A DNA stretch of 64,000 bases from Caulobacter endophyticus (GTDB lineage: Bacteria; Pseudomonadota; Alphaproteobacteria; Caulobacterales; Caulobacteraceae), in NCBI RefSeq assembly GCF_003116815.1, contig NZ_QDKQ01000064.1, positions 1 to 64,000 of the forward strand. Reading direction: 5' to 3'. Position numbers and translations under genes: made by a program. Below are positions 48,017 to 57,724 of the stretch, piece after piece. A model generated the notes under the pieces. It did no database searches and had not been told where the DNA came from. It worked only from the letters and a program-made list of their open reading frames with translations. Positions within the stretch are counted from its first letter, which is position 1; each line of letters begins with the position of its first letter.

Positions 48017-49720
48017 TTACGCTTCGCTGAGCGCCTTCACCCCGCCGCCCTCGGCAGGCGTCACCACGAACGTCTTCAGCACGCTGGTGGTGTAGTCGGT
48101 CGACAGGATGGTCGAGACGGCGACCAGCTCGCCGGTGGCCTTGCCCTTCTCCAGGGTCAGCAGGACGAAGCCCTTGGCGCTGGGGTGAGCGTACTTGACC
48201 TCGCGATTGCGCTGCACGAAGGCCTCGCCGATCGGCGCGCCCGGCATCAGGTCGCCGTAGCCGGGCGAGGTGATCGAGGTTGCGCCGAACTCAGCGGCCA
48301 CGCGGCTGGAGCCGGTGTCATCCCACAGCTCGTTGGCCCAGAACATGTGGCTGTCGCCGGCCAGCACGATCGGGGCGGCCTTGCTGGCCTTGAAGATGTC
48401 GTAGACCCGCTGGCGATCGACCGGATAGCCGTCCCAGGCGTCGAGATTGGACGGGATGTCGAAGGCCGACATGGCCACGCTCTTGGCCACCCGGCCCCGG
48501 GCGTAGTCGGGCAGGGCCGCGACCATGGCGTCGAACTTCCCAGCGCCCATCGTGGCCTTCAGGTTGGGGGCGGCGACGCGGGCCATGACCACCTGGTTGC
48601 CCAGCACCTGCCAGGCCGTGCCGGCCTTGACCGAGGCGTCGACCTCGCGGGCCAGCCACTGCTCCTGGCCCTCGCCCATCATCCGGCGCGATGGGTCCTT
48701 CCACTTGGCGACGAAGGCCTCGACCTGCGGCTTGCCGTCGGCCGAGAACGCCAGGTCCTTGGCGTAGTCCAACTGCTCAGTGCGGGCGGTGAGGCGCGTC
48801 TCGACCATCAGGAGGGTGGCGACATCGCCGAACTGGAAGCGACGCCAGGCGGCCTCCGGCAGGGTTCCGGCCGAGGGCTCGCGGATCGGCATCCACTCGT
48901 AATAGGCCTTGAGCGCGGCGGCCTTGCGCGCGGCCCAGTCGCCCTCGCCCTTTTCAGGATCGTGGTTCTCGGCCCCGCCGACCCAGCTGTCATTGGCCGT
49001 CTCGTGGTCGTCCCAGACCACGATCCACGGCGCGCGGGCGTGGGCGGCCTGCAGCATCGGATCGGTCTTGTAGATCGCGTGGCGGCGGCGGTAGTCGCTG
49101 AGCGAGACGATCTCGTGCGGCGGATCGGGCTGGCGCTGGGCGGCGACCGGCGAGCTCATGCCGTAGTCCTTGGGACCGCCGCCATACTCGTAGATGTAGT
49201 CGCCCAGGTGCAGCACCGCGTCGACGCGCGGCAGCCTGGCGATGGCGTCGTAGGCGGTGAAGTAGCCGTTCGGATAGAGCGAGCAGGAGGCGACGGCCAG
49301 GACCACGTCCTTCACCGATCCCTGCGGCAGGGTGCGGGTGCGGCCGACGATCCCCTCGCCCACCGGCTTGCCGGCCTTCAGCGGGCGGAAGCGGAAGTGA
49401 TAGTCCGTGCCCGGTTTCAGGCCCGTCGCATCGACCTTGACCGTCCAGTCGCGGCCGGCGTCGGTGAGCGCCTGGCCCTGGGCGACGATGGTCTTGAAGC
49501 CTTCGTCGGTCGCCACGTCCCAGCGCAGGGCGACGGGCGCGCCGGCCCCGTCGGCGGTGATGCGTGTCCACAGGATCACCCGGTCCGAAAGCGGATCGCC
49601 CGAAGCCAAGCCGTGGGCGAAGCGGACTTCGCCCTCGAAGGTCTTGGAAGCGGCGGCCGCGACGGGCGTAGCCGCGCCGGAGCCGAGCAGGGCCAGAAGC
49701 CCGCGACGATCGATCTTCAT
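48017..49720 (-). CDS. phoD: Alkaline phosphatase PhoD
   Basis: A secreted metallophosphatase of 567 residues. A Tat signal (DRRGLLALLG) exports the folded enzyme. The N-terminal PhoD domain is followed by the catalytic domain with the VASCSLYPNG, LHLGDYIYEYG, WDDHETANDSW and AGDSHMFWANEL blocks that bind Ca2+ and Fe3+ in PhoD enzymes. The ATG at 49720 is three codons inside the open frame. A two-unit Pho-box-like site upstream suggests phosphate control. Confidence 0.93.
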   Translation of the reverse strand: MKIDRRGLLALLGSGAATPVAAAASKTFEGEVRFAHGLASGDPLSDRVILWTRITADGAGAPVALRWDVATDEGFKTIVAQGQALTDAGRDWTVKVDATGLKPGTDYHFRFRPLKAGKPVGEGIVGRTRTLPQGSVKDVVLAVASCSLYPNGYFTAYDAIARLPRVDAVLHLGDYIYEYGGGPKDYGMSSPVAAQRQPDPPHEIVSLSDYRRRHAIYKTDPMLQAAHARAPWIVVWDDHETANDSWVGGAENHDPEKGEGDWAARKAAALKAYYEWMPIREPSAGTLPEAAWRRFQFGDVATLLMVETRLTARTEQLDYAKDLAFSADGKPQVEAFVAKWKDPSRRMMGEGQEQWLAREVDASVKAGTAWQVLGNQVVMARVAAPNLKATMGAGKFDAMVAALPDYARGRVAKSVAMSAFDIPSNLDAWDGYPVDRQRVYDIFKASKAAPIVLAGDSHMFWANELWDDTGSSRVAAEFGATSITSPGYGDLMPGAPIGEAFVQRNREVKYAHPSAKGFVLLTLEKGKATGELVAVSTILSTDYTTSVLKTFVVTPAEGGGVKALSEA

Positions 49721-49778
49721 GCAACGCACTCCCCGACTGGACGCCCGCGACGTCTTGCGGTGGCGTTAGCGGCGGCCC

Positions 49779-49796
49779 GCGACAACCTTATGACGC
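49779..49796 (-). promoter_or_regulatory. Candidate two-unit Pho box upstream of phoD
   Basis: On the minus strand GCGTCAT, four bases, then TTGTCGC, with GTC cores 11 bases apart, as in PhoB boxes. It ends 58 bases before the phoD ATG. The match is weaker than the pstC array. Confidence 0.5.
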
Positions 49797-49819
49797 ACAG
49801 GGTTATTCGGAAAAGAGAT

Positions 49820-49936
49820 CCTCCCCCTCTGGCGGAGGTGGCGCGAAGCGTTGGAGGGGGGGCGCCTTCAGCTGACGAGACGTTGGCGGACACTTCGCTC
49901 GGCCGCTCCGCGACAGTTCCCCTTCGGGGGAAGCGT
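49820..49936. repeat. Palindromic intergenic repeat, family A copy 5
   Basis: Begins CCTCCCCCTCTGGCGGAGG, contains GGCCGCTCCGCGACAG, and ends TTCCCCTTCGGGGGAAG. It runs up to the stop of the DUF418 gene and lies in the phoD upstream region, beyond the candidate Pho box. Confidence 0.7.
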
Positions 49937-51106
49937 CTACCCGCGCCCCAGCTGCGTCGGCCCGCGATAGAGCCGGCGCCAGACCCACTCCAGCGGCCCC
50001 ATGGAAAAGCGCTCCAGCCACCAGCGCGACCACAGCACCTGGGCGATCCAGATCGCGACCACGATCAGGGCCAAGGCCGGACGATCGAGGCGGGCGAAAA
50101 GGCCAAGACCGCGGCCGCCGTAGAAGATGGCGGTCATCACCAGCGACTGGGCGATATAGTTTGTGAAGGCCATCTGGCCGACGGGCGCCAGGACGGCGGG
50201 GATCTTCTTCCAGAAACCGGCCGAACGCGCCGCCAGGGCCATCAAGCCCACATAGGCCAGGGTGGTGAGCGGCGCGGTGACCATCTGCAAGACCTCGGCA
50301 AGGCGCAGGTCGCGTTCCTGCATGCCGTTCAGCGCAAAGGCGAAGTAGGGCCAGCCGACCAGGGCGAGGGCGGCCAGGCCGACCGCGATCAGCACCCCGT
50401 AGGTCCGGCTGGAGACTGCGCCCGTGAACACGCCTTTCTTGTAGGCGCCCAGGCCGATCATCATAAGGCCGGTCGTAAGCAGGAAGATGATCGGCTCGAA
50501 GGGCAGGTTCTCCAGCCGCTCGCGGGCGTTGATCGCCAGGGACGACAGGAAGTCGCCGCGATAGGCGGCGATCGCCGCCGCTCCTCGGGCGGCCTCCTGC
50601 ACGGCGTCAGCGGCGACGTCGGCGGGCGTGGCGAGGGCCAGCAGGGTCACCAGCGCGAAGGCGGCCCACAGGCCTATCCCCCAGGACAGCAGCCGGCGGG
50701 CCGGCCACGAACGGGCCTGGGCCACGGCGAAACCGGCCAGGGCGTAGCTCAGCAGCACGTCGCCCCACCAGATGGCGAAGCCGTGAATGATCCCGAACAC
50801 CAGGAGCCAGCCGAGGCGGCGGTAGAGCACTCCGCCCCTGCCCTCAGGTCCCTTCTCGCCGCCGACCAGGAACATCGAGATCCCGAACAGCATCGAGAAC
50901 AGGGTGACGAACTTGCGCTGGAACAGCCACTGGGTGACCAGCCACACCGACATCGTCCCCGGCCCCGTCCCGAACGGCCAGGCGCGCACGCTGTCGCTGA
51001 GCTCCATGGGAAACGCAAAGCCCGGCGCGTTGCACAGGAGGATGCCCAGCACCCCCAGCCCCCGCAGGGCGTCGAGCAGGATGATGCGGTCTTTGTCAGC
51101 GGCCAT
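49937..51106 (-). CDS. DUF418 (YeiB-like) membrane protein
   Basis: A protein of 389 residues with about eight to ten helices. It has the family start LLDALRGLGVLGILLCN, the central KFVTLFSMLFGISMFL and the C-terminal DUF418 block (APVGQMAFTNYIAQS... WSRWWLERFSMGPLEWVWR). The function is unknown, with a possible transporter or acyltransferase-like role. The family B repeat lies upstream. Confidence 0.9.
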   Translation of the reverse strand: MAADKDRIILLDALRGLGVLGILLCNAPGFAFPMELSDSVRAWPFGTGPGTMSVWLVTQWLFQRKFVTLFSMLFGISMFLVGGEKGPEGRGGVLYRRLGWLLVFGIIHGFAIWWGDVLLSYALAGFAVAQARSWPARRLLSWGIGLWAAFALVTLLALATPADVAADAVQEAARGAAAIAAYRGDFLSSLAINARERLENLPFEPIIFLLTTGLMMIGLGAYKKGVFTGAVSSRTYGVLIAVGLAALALVGWPYFAFALNGMQERDLRLAEVLQMVTAPLTTLAYVGLMALAARSAGFWKKIPAVLAPVGQMAFTNYIAQSLVMTAIFYGGRGLGLFARLDRPALALIVVAIWIAQVLWSRWWLERFSMGPLEWVWRRLYRGPTQLGRG

Positions 51107-51174
51107 CGGGCCCGTTCCCCCCGGAGTTCGGCGGCGATGGTGGCCTGCGTCGCGGGCGGGGGGTAGTCTCTATT

Positions 51175-51293
51175 CCCTTCCCCCTTGATGGGGGAAGGGT
51201 CGGGGGATGGAGGTGTTGCTGACTTGGCCGCGATGCGCCGCGTCCGCCGCCGTGGTCACCCCCGCCCCTGCCCCTCCCCGACAAGGGGAGGGG
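51175..51293. repeat. Palindromic intergenic repeat, family B copy 2
   Basis: CCCTTCCCCC/GGGGGAAGGG (51175-51199, loop TTGAT) at one end and CCCCTCCCC/GGGGAGGGG (51271-51293, loop GACAA) at the other. It lies between DUF418 and the glutamate dehydrogenase gene. Confidence 0.7.
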
Positions 51294-51318
51294 TGGAGAA
51301 CGACGAGAGGGATCCGGA

Positions 51319-54300
51319 TTACCCCTGCACCGACAGCTCGCGCAGCGCTGCGTTGGCGATGGTGAGCTTGGCGAAGGTCCAGCCGCCGCCGGCCTGTTCG
51401 ATGTCTTCCACCGTGCGCTTGGCGGCCTTGACGCGGTCGGCGCGCAGGGCCGCCCAGGAGGCGACCGCCTGCTTGGCCGAGGCCTCGTCGTCGCCGGCCT
51501 GGGCGTTGGCCGAGAACTTCAGCACCGCCTGGGTGATGGCGGCCTGCTCGAACAGCAGATCCTCGATCAGGCGACGCACGGCCAGGCGCTCGAAGCTGTC
51601 GCCGCCGACGAACTGACCGGCCGCCCAGCGCAGGCGGTCGAAGCCCAGCGCCGCGCCGACCTGGTGATAGAGACGGGCGACGTTCTCGACCGACCAGCTG
51701 GACGCATTGCCCAGGTCGACGAGGTCGGCGGCCGTGGTCACCGGCTGCAGGGCGGCGACCGCTTCGGCCAGGGCCTGGGGCGCGCCGTCGGCGACATAGG
51801 CCTTGGCGCGCTTGGCCGTGGTCTTCTGCTCGAAGGCCGACAGGATGGCCGGGGTCTTGTCCTTCAGGGCCGCCACCGACGGACCATAGGCCTCGACCAG
51901 TTGCTGGACGCTGGACTTGTCGCGGAAGGCCCGGCGGGCCAGCCAGAAGGTCAGGCTGCGCAGGGCGTAGGCCAGGGCCTTGTAGAGGGCGGTCTGGCCC
52001 TCGGCGCCGGCCCGGTTGTCCAGGGCCGAGACCTGGTCCCACAGGGCGTCGACGCCCAGGATCTCGCGGGCGGCGGCGAAGCCGACCACCAGGGCCTCGA
52101 CGTCGCAGCCGGCGGCGGCCCTCAGGCGGCTCGGGAAGGTCGGGCCGCACATGTTGACCATCTGGTTGCCGACCACCGTGGCGATGATCTCGCGCTTCAG
52201 GCGGTGCTTCTGCATCGCGTCGGCATAGACGCCCAGCGCCTTGGGGAAGTAGCCGCGCAGGGTGGTCTCGAACCAGGGATCATCCGGCGCGCGCGAGGCG
52301 ATGATGTCGTCGAACAGATCCAGCTTGCCGTAGGCCAGCAGCACGGCCAGCTCCGGACGCGTCAGGCCCTTCCTGGCCTGGGCGCGGTCGGCCAGGACGG
52401 CGGCCTCGGGCAGGCCCTCGACCTTGCGGTCCAGGCGGCCGCGGGCCTCCAGCTCGCTCATGAAGCGGGCGTGGGCCTCCAGCTCCTCGGCGCTGTCGCT
52501 TTCGAGCAGCGTCAGGGCCAGGGTCTGGTCGTAGTTGTGCTCCAGCACGTGATGGGCGACGTCGTCGGTCATCGAGGCCAGCAGCGTGTTGCGGTCCGGA
52601 CGGGTCAGCTCGCCCGAGCGCTCCAGCAGGCCGGTGAGGATCTTGATGTTGACCTCGTGGTCGGAGCTGTCGACGCCGGCGCTGTTGTCGATGGCGTCGG
52701 TGTTCGAGTGGCCGCCAGCTTGCGCGAACTCAATGCGGCCCGCTTGGGTGAGGCCGAGGTTCGCGCCCTCGCCCACCACCTTGACGCGCAGGTCGGCGCC
52801 GTTGACGCGGATGGCGTCGTTGGCCTTGTCGCCGGCGTCGGCGTTGGTCTCGCCCTTGGCCTTCACATAGGTGCCGATGCCGCCGAGATAGAGCAGCTCG
52901 GCGCGCGACTTGAGGATCGCGGTCATCAGCTCGGCCGGCGAGACGCTGGCGGCCTTCAGGTCGAGCATCGCCTGGACCTCGGGCGACAGCGGGATCTCCT
53001 TCTGGTTACGCGGCACGATGGCCCCGCCCTTGGAGAGCTTGCTGGCGTCATAGTCGGCCCACGAGGAACGCGGCAGCTTGAACATGCGGTCGCGCTCGGC
53101 CCACGAGACGGCCGGATCCGGATCGGGATCGAGGAAGATGTGACGGTGGTCGAAGGCGGCCAAGAGCTTGGTCTGCTTGGACAGCAGCATGCCGTTGCCG
53201 AACACGTCGCCCGACATGTCGCCCACGCCGACCACGGTGAAGGGCTCTGCCTGGATATCCTTGCCGAGTTCCCGGAAGTGGCGCTTGACCGCCTCCCAGG
53301 CGCCGCGGGCGGTGATGCCCATGACCTTGTGGTCGTAGCCGACCGAACCGCCCGAGGCGAAGGCGTCGCCCAGCCAGAAGCCGTAGGATTCCGCCAGACC
53401 GTTGGCGATGTCGGAGAAGGTGGCCGTGCCCTTGTCGGCGGCGACGACCAGGTAGGGATCCTCGCCGTCGTGGGCGACCACCGCCGGCGGGGCGATCACC
53501 TGGTTGTCGGCGTCGATGTTGTCGGTGATGTCCAAGAGGCCCGACAGGAAGGTCTTGTAGGCGCGGATGGCCTCGGCCTGGATGGCGTCGCGGTCGCCGC
53601 CGCGCGGCAGCTGCTTGGGATAGAAGCCGCCCTTCGAGCCGACCGGCACGATGACCGCGTTCTTGACCTGCTGGGCCTTCACCAGGCCCAGGACCTCGGT
53701 GCGGAAGTCGTCGCGGCGGTCGCTCCAGCGCAGGCCGCCGCGGGCGACGGGGCCGAAGCGCAGGTGCACGCCCTCGACGTGCGGGGCCGAGACGTAGATT
53801 TCGCGATAGGGCTTGGGCGCGGGCAGGTCGGCCAGTTCGCGCGAGGCGATCTTGAAGCTGATGTGCGGCTTGGCCGCGCCGTCCTCGCCGGACTGGTAGA
53901 AGTTGGTGCGCTGGATCGCGCCCACCAGTGCGGCGATGCGGCGCAGCGCGCGGTCGGCGTCCAGGCTTTCGACCGCCTGCAGGGCCTCGGTGATCTTTTC
54001 CGCCACGGCCTGCGCCTGCGCCTTGCGGGCGGTCAGGTCGGCGGCGATGGCCGGGTCGAACTTGATGCGGAAGAGATCCAGGATCAGGCGCGCGACGCCC
54101 GGATTGTCGGCCAGGGCGGCTTCCTGCACGGCCTGCGACGGATCGAGGCCCGTCTGCTGGCGATAGCGGGCCAGGCCTCGGACCAGCGCGGCCTCGCGCC
54201 AGCCGATGCCCAGTTCCAGCACCAGGCGGTTGAAGCCGTCGCTTTCGGCCTTGCCCGTCCAGATGGCGACGAAGGCGGCCTCGAAGGCGCCCTTCACGTC

Positions 54301-56145
54301 GGCGAACGACAGGTGCTCGCCTTCCTCGTCGCGCAGCACGAACTCGTGCACCCAGGTCGGGGCCCTCAGGCCGTCGATGGTGGGCTTCAGCTTGAAGCCG
54401 TCCTCGATAAGGGCCTTCAGGCCCATGTGCTCGAGGATGGGCAGCACGTCGGCCAGCGGCGCGGCCGCGCCCGGACGATAGAGCTTGAAGCGGAAGGTCA
54501 TGGCGTCGTCGCCGTCGCGGCGGAAGGCCCGCACCCGCACGGCCTCGCCGGCCTTCAGGTCGTCGACCACCGCGATGTCGGCCAGGGCCTCGGGCGCGTC
54601 GTACTGGTCGCGATAGCCGGGCGGGAAGGCGCCGGTCCAGCGCGCGAGGGTGTCGACCACCGGACGGGTGGCGCCGCGCTCGCGGACGATGGCTTCGAAG
54701 CGGTCGTCCCAGGTGCGGGTGGTCTCGGCGATGGCCGCTTCCAGCGCGGCCAGGTCCGGCTCGGGATGGACGCCCGGCTTGACGCCGAGGATGTAGTGGA
54801 CACGCGCCAGCGGAGCGTCGGAGAAGCTCGGGTAATAGGCCGAGACGCGGCCCTCGAAGGCCTCGCTCAGCAGGTCGCCGGCGCGCTGGCGCACGCCCGA
54901 GTCATAGCGCTCGCGCGGGACGAACAGCAGGGCCGAGATGAAGCGGTCGAACGGGTCGCGGCGGGTGAACAGGCGCACGCGCGGGCGGTCGTAGAGGTGC
55001 AGCACGCCCAGGGCCATGGAGAGCAGGTCGCCCTCCTCGATCTGGAACAGCTCGTCGCGCGGCCAGGTCTCGAGGATGTTGCGCAGGCGCTTGCCGTTGT
55101 GGCTGTCGGGATCCTTGCCGGCCTGGCCGAGCACGTGCTCGACCTTGCGGCGGATCAGCGGCACCTCGTGGGCGGGGGTCTCATAGGCCTCGGCGGTGAA
55201 CAGGCCGACGAACCGGACCTCGCCCGAGGGCTTGCCGTCGGCGCCGTAGCGGCGCACGCCGACATAGTCCATGTAGCCGCGGCGATGGACGCGCGAGCGC
55301 AGGTTCGACTTGGCCACGACCAGCGGGGCGCCCAGCAGCAAGTGGTCGCGCACCTGCGGCGACAGGATCGCCGGCTCGCTTTCGCGGCGCAGGACGGTGC
55401 GGGTCTGGTCGCGCAGCACGCCCAGGCTGCCTTCCGGCTGGTACAGGGGCTCTTCGGCGGCATAGCCGCCGTCGGCGGTGCGGGGATATTCGTAGACCCG
55501 CGCGCCCAGGAACACGAAGTGGTCGCCTTCCAGCCAGTCGAGGAAGTCCAGGCCTTCGGCCCGCTCTTCGGCCGGAATCTCGACCTGGGCGCCGCGCAGC
55601 TCGTCGATCGTGCGGCGCATCAGGGCGCGCATGGCGTCGAAGTCGTCGACGGCGCGATGGACGTCGGCCAGGGCGTCGCGGACGGCGGTCAGCAGGGCCG
55701 CCTCGCGGTCGGCGCCGACCGGCTCCAGCCACACCTGGATCAGCGAGCGGCGCTGGCCGGCCAGCTCGACCATCGGGTGGAACATGGCCCGCACCGAGAA
55801 GCCGGTCTCGGCGATGGCGCCCATGATCGAATCGACGAGGAAGGGACGGTCGGGCTGGACGATCTCGAGCACGTCGCCGCCCTGGGCGGCGCGCACGCGC
55901 AGGGCCAGGGGTTCGTCGGCGGAGGCCTCGGCGAAACGGTAGAGGGCGGCGAGCTCCGCGGCCACGTCTCCAGCCTGCAGGCCGGGCAGCTCCTCGGCCG
56001 ACCAGTCTTCCGCGGCCAGGGCCGCGAACTGGGCCTGGACAGGGGTGAGCGCACCGCCGAAAGCCGTTTCCAGAGCCGCGCTCAGGGCCGTGCCCTGGGC
56101 GCTGGACGCCTGTTGGTTCGCCTTGCGGTCAATCTCGCCGACCAT
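51319..56145 (-). CDS. gdhZ: NAD-specific glutamate dehydrogenase, large (180 kDa) type
   Basis: Oxidatively deaminates glutamate to 2-oxoglutarate using NAD+. It has 1608 residues, the size of the large bacterial GDH class. The N-terminal 700 residues are the regulatory ACT-like modules; the catalytic core has the GGLRWSDRRDDFRTEVLGL and KNAVIVPVGSKGGF blocks in the middle, followed by a long C-terminal helical domain. In Caulobacter this enzyme also influences cell division in response to metabolism. GAGGAAAAACC precedes the ATG at 56145, which fixes the start inside the longer open frame. Confidence 0.95.
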   Translation of the reverse strand: MVGEIDRKANQQASSAQGTALSAALETAFGGALTPVQAQFAALAAEDWSAEELPGLQAGDVAAELAALYRFAEASADEPLALRVRAAQGGDVLEIVQPDRPFLVDSIMGAIAETGFSVRAMFHPMVELAGQRRSLIQVWLEPVGADREAALLTAVRDALADVHRAVDDFDAMRALMRRTIDELRGAQVEIPAEERAEGLDFLDWLEGDHFVFLGARVYEYPRTADGGYAAEEPLYQPEGSLGVLRDQTRTVLRRESEPAILSPQVRDHLLLGAPLVVAKSNLRSRVHRRGYMDYVGVRRYGADGKPSGEVRFVGLFTAEAYETPAHEVPLIRRKVEHVLGQAGKDPDSHNGKRLRNILETWPRDELFQIEEGDLLSMALGVLHLYDRPRVRLFTRRDPFDRFISALLFVPRERYDSGVRQRAGDLLSEAFEGRVSAYYPSFSDAPLARVHYILGVKPGVHPEPDLAALEAAIAETTRTWDDRFEAIVRERGATRPVVDTLARWTGAFPPGYRDQYDAPEALADIAVVDDLKAGEAVRVRAFRRDGDDAMTFRFKLYRPGAAAPLADVLPILEHMGLKALIEDGFKLKPTIDGLRAPTWVHEFVLRDEEGEHLSFADVKGAFEAAFVAIWTGKAESDGFNRLVLELGIGWREAALVRGLARYRQQTGLDPSQAVQEAALADNPGVARLILDLFRIKFDPAIAADLTARKAQAQAVAEKITEALQAVESLDADRALRRIAALVGAIQRTNFYQSGEDGAAKPHISFKIASRELADLPAPKPYREIYVSAPHVEGVHLRFGPVARGGLRWSDRRDDFRTEVLGLVKAQQVKNAVIVPVGSKGGFYPKQLPRGGDRDAIQAEAIRAYKTFLSGLLDITDNIDADNQVIAPPAVVAHDGEDPYLVVAADKGTATFSDIANGLAESYGFWLGDAFASGGSVGYDHKVMGITARGAWEAVKRHFRELGKDIQAEPFTVVGVGDMSGDVFGNGMLLSKQTKLLAAFDHRHIFLDPDPDPAVSWAERDRMFKLPRSSWADYDASKLSKGGAIVPRNQKEIPLSPEVQAMLDLKAASVSPAELMTAILKSRAELLYLGGIGTYVKAKGETNADAGDKANDAIRVNGADLRVKVVGEGANLGLTQAGRIEFAQAGGHSNTDAIDNSAGVDSSDHEVNIKILTGLLERSGELTRPDRNTLLASMTDDVAHHVLEHNYDQTLALTLLESDSAEELEAHARFMSELEARGRLDRKVEGLPEAAVLADRAQARKGLTRPELAVLLAYGKLDLFDDIIASRAPDDPWFETTLRGYFPKALGVYADAMQKHRLKREIIATVVGNQMVNMCGPTFPSRLRAAAGCDVEALVVGFAAAREILGVDALWDQVSALDNRAGAEGQTALYKALAYALRSLTFWLARRAFRDKSSVQQLVEAYGPSVAALKDKTPAILSAFEQKTTAKRAKAYVADGAPQALAEAVAALQPVTTAADLVDLGNASSWSVENVARLYHQVGAALGFDRLRWAAGQFVGGDSFERLAVRRLIEDLLFEQAAITQAVLKFSANAQAGDDEASAKQAVASWAALRADRVKAAKRTVEDIEQAGGGWTFAKLTIANAALRELSVQG

Positions 56146-56488
56146 GGGTTTTTCCTCGCGAATTTTTGGCGACAACCTAGCCCTTTCCCACGCGCATTCA
56201 ACCGACACGCCTGAGAACCGAACAATATTTTGCCTAAACTGCCAAATTCCGAAGGAAGCGCCACCCACATTTGTATTCGGACGCCCCGCCCGAGGATTGT
56301 TCGGAAATGCTGCTTTCCGAACACGGAAGCGCCGCCGGTGGGGGGAGACCGGCGGCGCAGGCCCGCCTGGGGGGAAGCGGCGGGCGTTTTCCGCGTTCGA
56401 CGCGCCAAGTAAAGCAGGCCGGCGTCGCGCGGGACCGGGATTGGGGGGCTCCCGGCGCCAACTCTAGATAGGAGCGCTCCCAGGAAAT
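56146..56488. other. Long intergenic region upstream of gdhZ
   Basis: A 343-base gap with no credible coding region. The part near gdhZ (about 56219-56262) is unusually A+T-rich and likely holds its promoter, though I could not fix -35/-10 boxes. The part near the AI-2E gene holds three hairpins, listed separately. Confidence 0.7.
56300..56385 (-). ncRNA. Candidate small RNA with three hairpins and C-rich loops
   Basis: Three clean stems follow each other: TTCGGAAA/TTTCCGAA (56300-56321, 6-base loop), GCGCCGCCGGT/ACCGGCGGCGC (56329-56358, loop of six G, A, G) and GCCCGCC/GGCGGGC (56361-56385, G-rich loop). Read on the minus strand the two larger loops are CTCCCCCC and GCTTCCCCCCA, resembling the C-rich, anti-Shine-Dalgarno loops of alphaproteobacterial regulatory RNAs. 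It could equally be a leader of gdhZ or a 3' UTR. The call rests on fold alone. Confidence 0.35.
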
Positions 56489-57616
56489 TTAAGTCCCTTT
56501 TTTCGAACTTGGCTTTTTTCTCGGAGATCCCTGTTTGGCGACCCCCGCGGGGCCGTGGCCAGTGGCCCGCTCACTGGTCGGATCGCCGTCTTCCGACAGC
56601 AGGATGGCGATCCAGCGGGTGCCGTCGAACTGGGCCAGGATCAGCATCAGGGCCACGGTCAGGGGCGTCGACAGGAACATGCCGATGCCGCCCCACAGCG
56701 CGCCCCAGACGGCCAGGGAAAGCAGGACGACGGTGGGGTCCATGTTCAGGCTGTCGCCCTGCATGCGCGGCAGCACGACATTGCCGACGACGAAGAAGAT
56801 CACCTGCAGGGACCCGGCAAGGATCAGGGCCGGCAGAAGGGTGTGGGGAAACTGCACCAAAGCAAACAGCGGCGGCAGGATGCAGCCGATGGCCCCGCCG
56901 ATGATCGGGATGTAGGCGGCGATGAAGATCAGGAAAGCCCAGAAGAAGGCGTTGTCGAGCCCGACCAGGGCCATCACCGCCCAGGCGGCCACGGCGATCA
57001 TCAGGCCGGTGACGGTCTGGATCCACAGGTACTGTTCCACGCCGTTGCGGATGCGCTGGAACAGCTGGACCGAACGGTCGCGCTCGGCGTGGTGCGGGAA
57101 CAGGGCGACGATCTTGCGCGAGAAGCCACGGCGCGAGGCGATGATGAAGCCCAGATAGATCAGCACCAGCACGGCGTTGGAGGCGAAGTTCTGCAGGCTG
57201 CCGGCGATCGCGCCGACATATTGCTGCGGATTGAGCTGGGCGATCACGTCGTCGAGCGTGGGCGCCACGCGCACGCCCACCAGGCCGGCGATCTTGGCGA
57301 TCACCTCGTTGAGGCGCGGGGCGTAGGCCTTGGCCTGGCCCACGAAGCCCGCACCGTTCTCGACCACGATCCACACCGAGCCGCCGAACAGCAGCAGCGA
57401 CAGCACGATGGCCGTCGGCAGGGCCAGCTTCTGCGGGAACTTCGGCACCCGCACGGTCAGCACGCGGGCGAAACTGTCGATCATCACGGCCAGGAAGATG
57501 GCCAGGACCAGAGGGGTGAGGATGCCGCGCATGTAGTAGAGGGCCGCACCCGCCGCGACCACCGCCAGGAAGACGACGGCGTTGCGGCTGGTGATCGAGG
57601 GCGTGAAGGTCGTCAT
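56489..57616 (-). CDS. AI-2E family (PerM-type) transporter
   Basis: An inner-membrane protein of 375 residues with about eight helices in the AI-2E transporter/PerM arrangement. The TM-rich core includes the LVLAIFLAVMIDSFARVL start and the GGIGMFLSTPLTVALMLILAQF end block. Members are Na+/H+ antiporters, ion or signal exporters; the substrate here is unknown. The C-terminus is a Lys/Ser/Pro-rich tail (KKPSSKKGT). It is divergent from the HerA-like ATPase gene. Confidence 0.88.
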   Translation of the reverse strand: MTTFTPSITSRNAVVFLAVVAAGAALYYMRGILTPLVLAIFLAVMIDSFARVLTVRVPKFPQKLALPTAIVLSLLLFGGSVWIVVENGAGFVGQAKAYAPRLNEVIAKIAGLVGVRVAPTLDDVIAQLNPQQYVGAIAGSLQNFASNAVLVLIYLGFIIASRRGFSRKIVALFPHHAERDRSVQLFQRIRNGVEQYLWIQTVTGLMIAVAAWAVMALVGLDNAFFWAFLIFIAAYIPIIGGAIGCILPPLFALVQFPHTLLPALILAGSLQVIFFVVGNVVLPRMQGDSLNMDPTVVLLSLAVWGALWGGIGMFLSTPLTVALMLILAQFDGTRWIAILLSEDGDPTSERATGHGPAGVAKQGSPRKKPSSKKGT

Positions 57617-57724
57617 CGACGGGAATCTCTGCTGGCGTAAGTCTTGCCGGACATTGTTCAGGCCGATTGGCGAGAGACAAGGCCGGAGCTAGGCTTAAGC
57701 CTCAATCATGTAGGGAAGTTGCGC

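Noticed and set aside
51664-56214. Plus-strand open frame of 1516 codons opposite the glutamate dehydrogenase gene
   Set aside because: Mirror frame of a strongly conserved gene; no ribosome-binding site or recognisable motif.
56219-56262. Sigma-54-like promoter (TTGGCA...GGCAA) before gdhZ
   Set aside because: The GG and GC elements are 10 rather than 12 bases apart, which does not fit sigma-54 spacing.
57691-57702. Palindrome AGGCTTAAGCCT before the HerA-like gene
   Set aside because: A single short palindrome without a partner regulator; could be chance, although it lies in the divergent promoter region.
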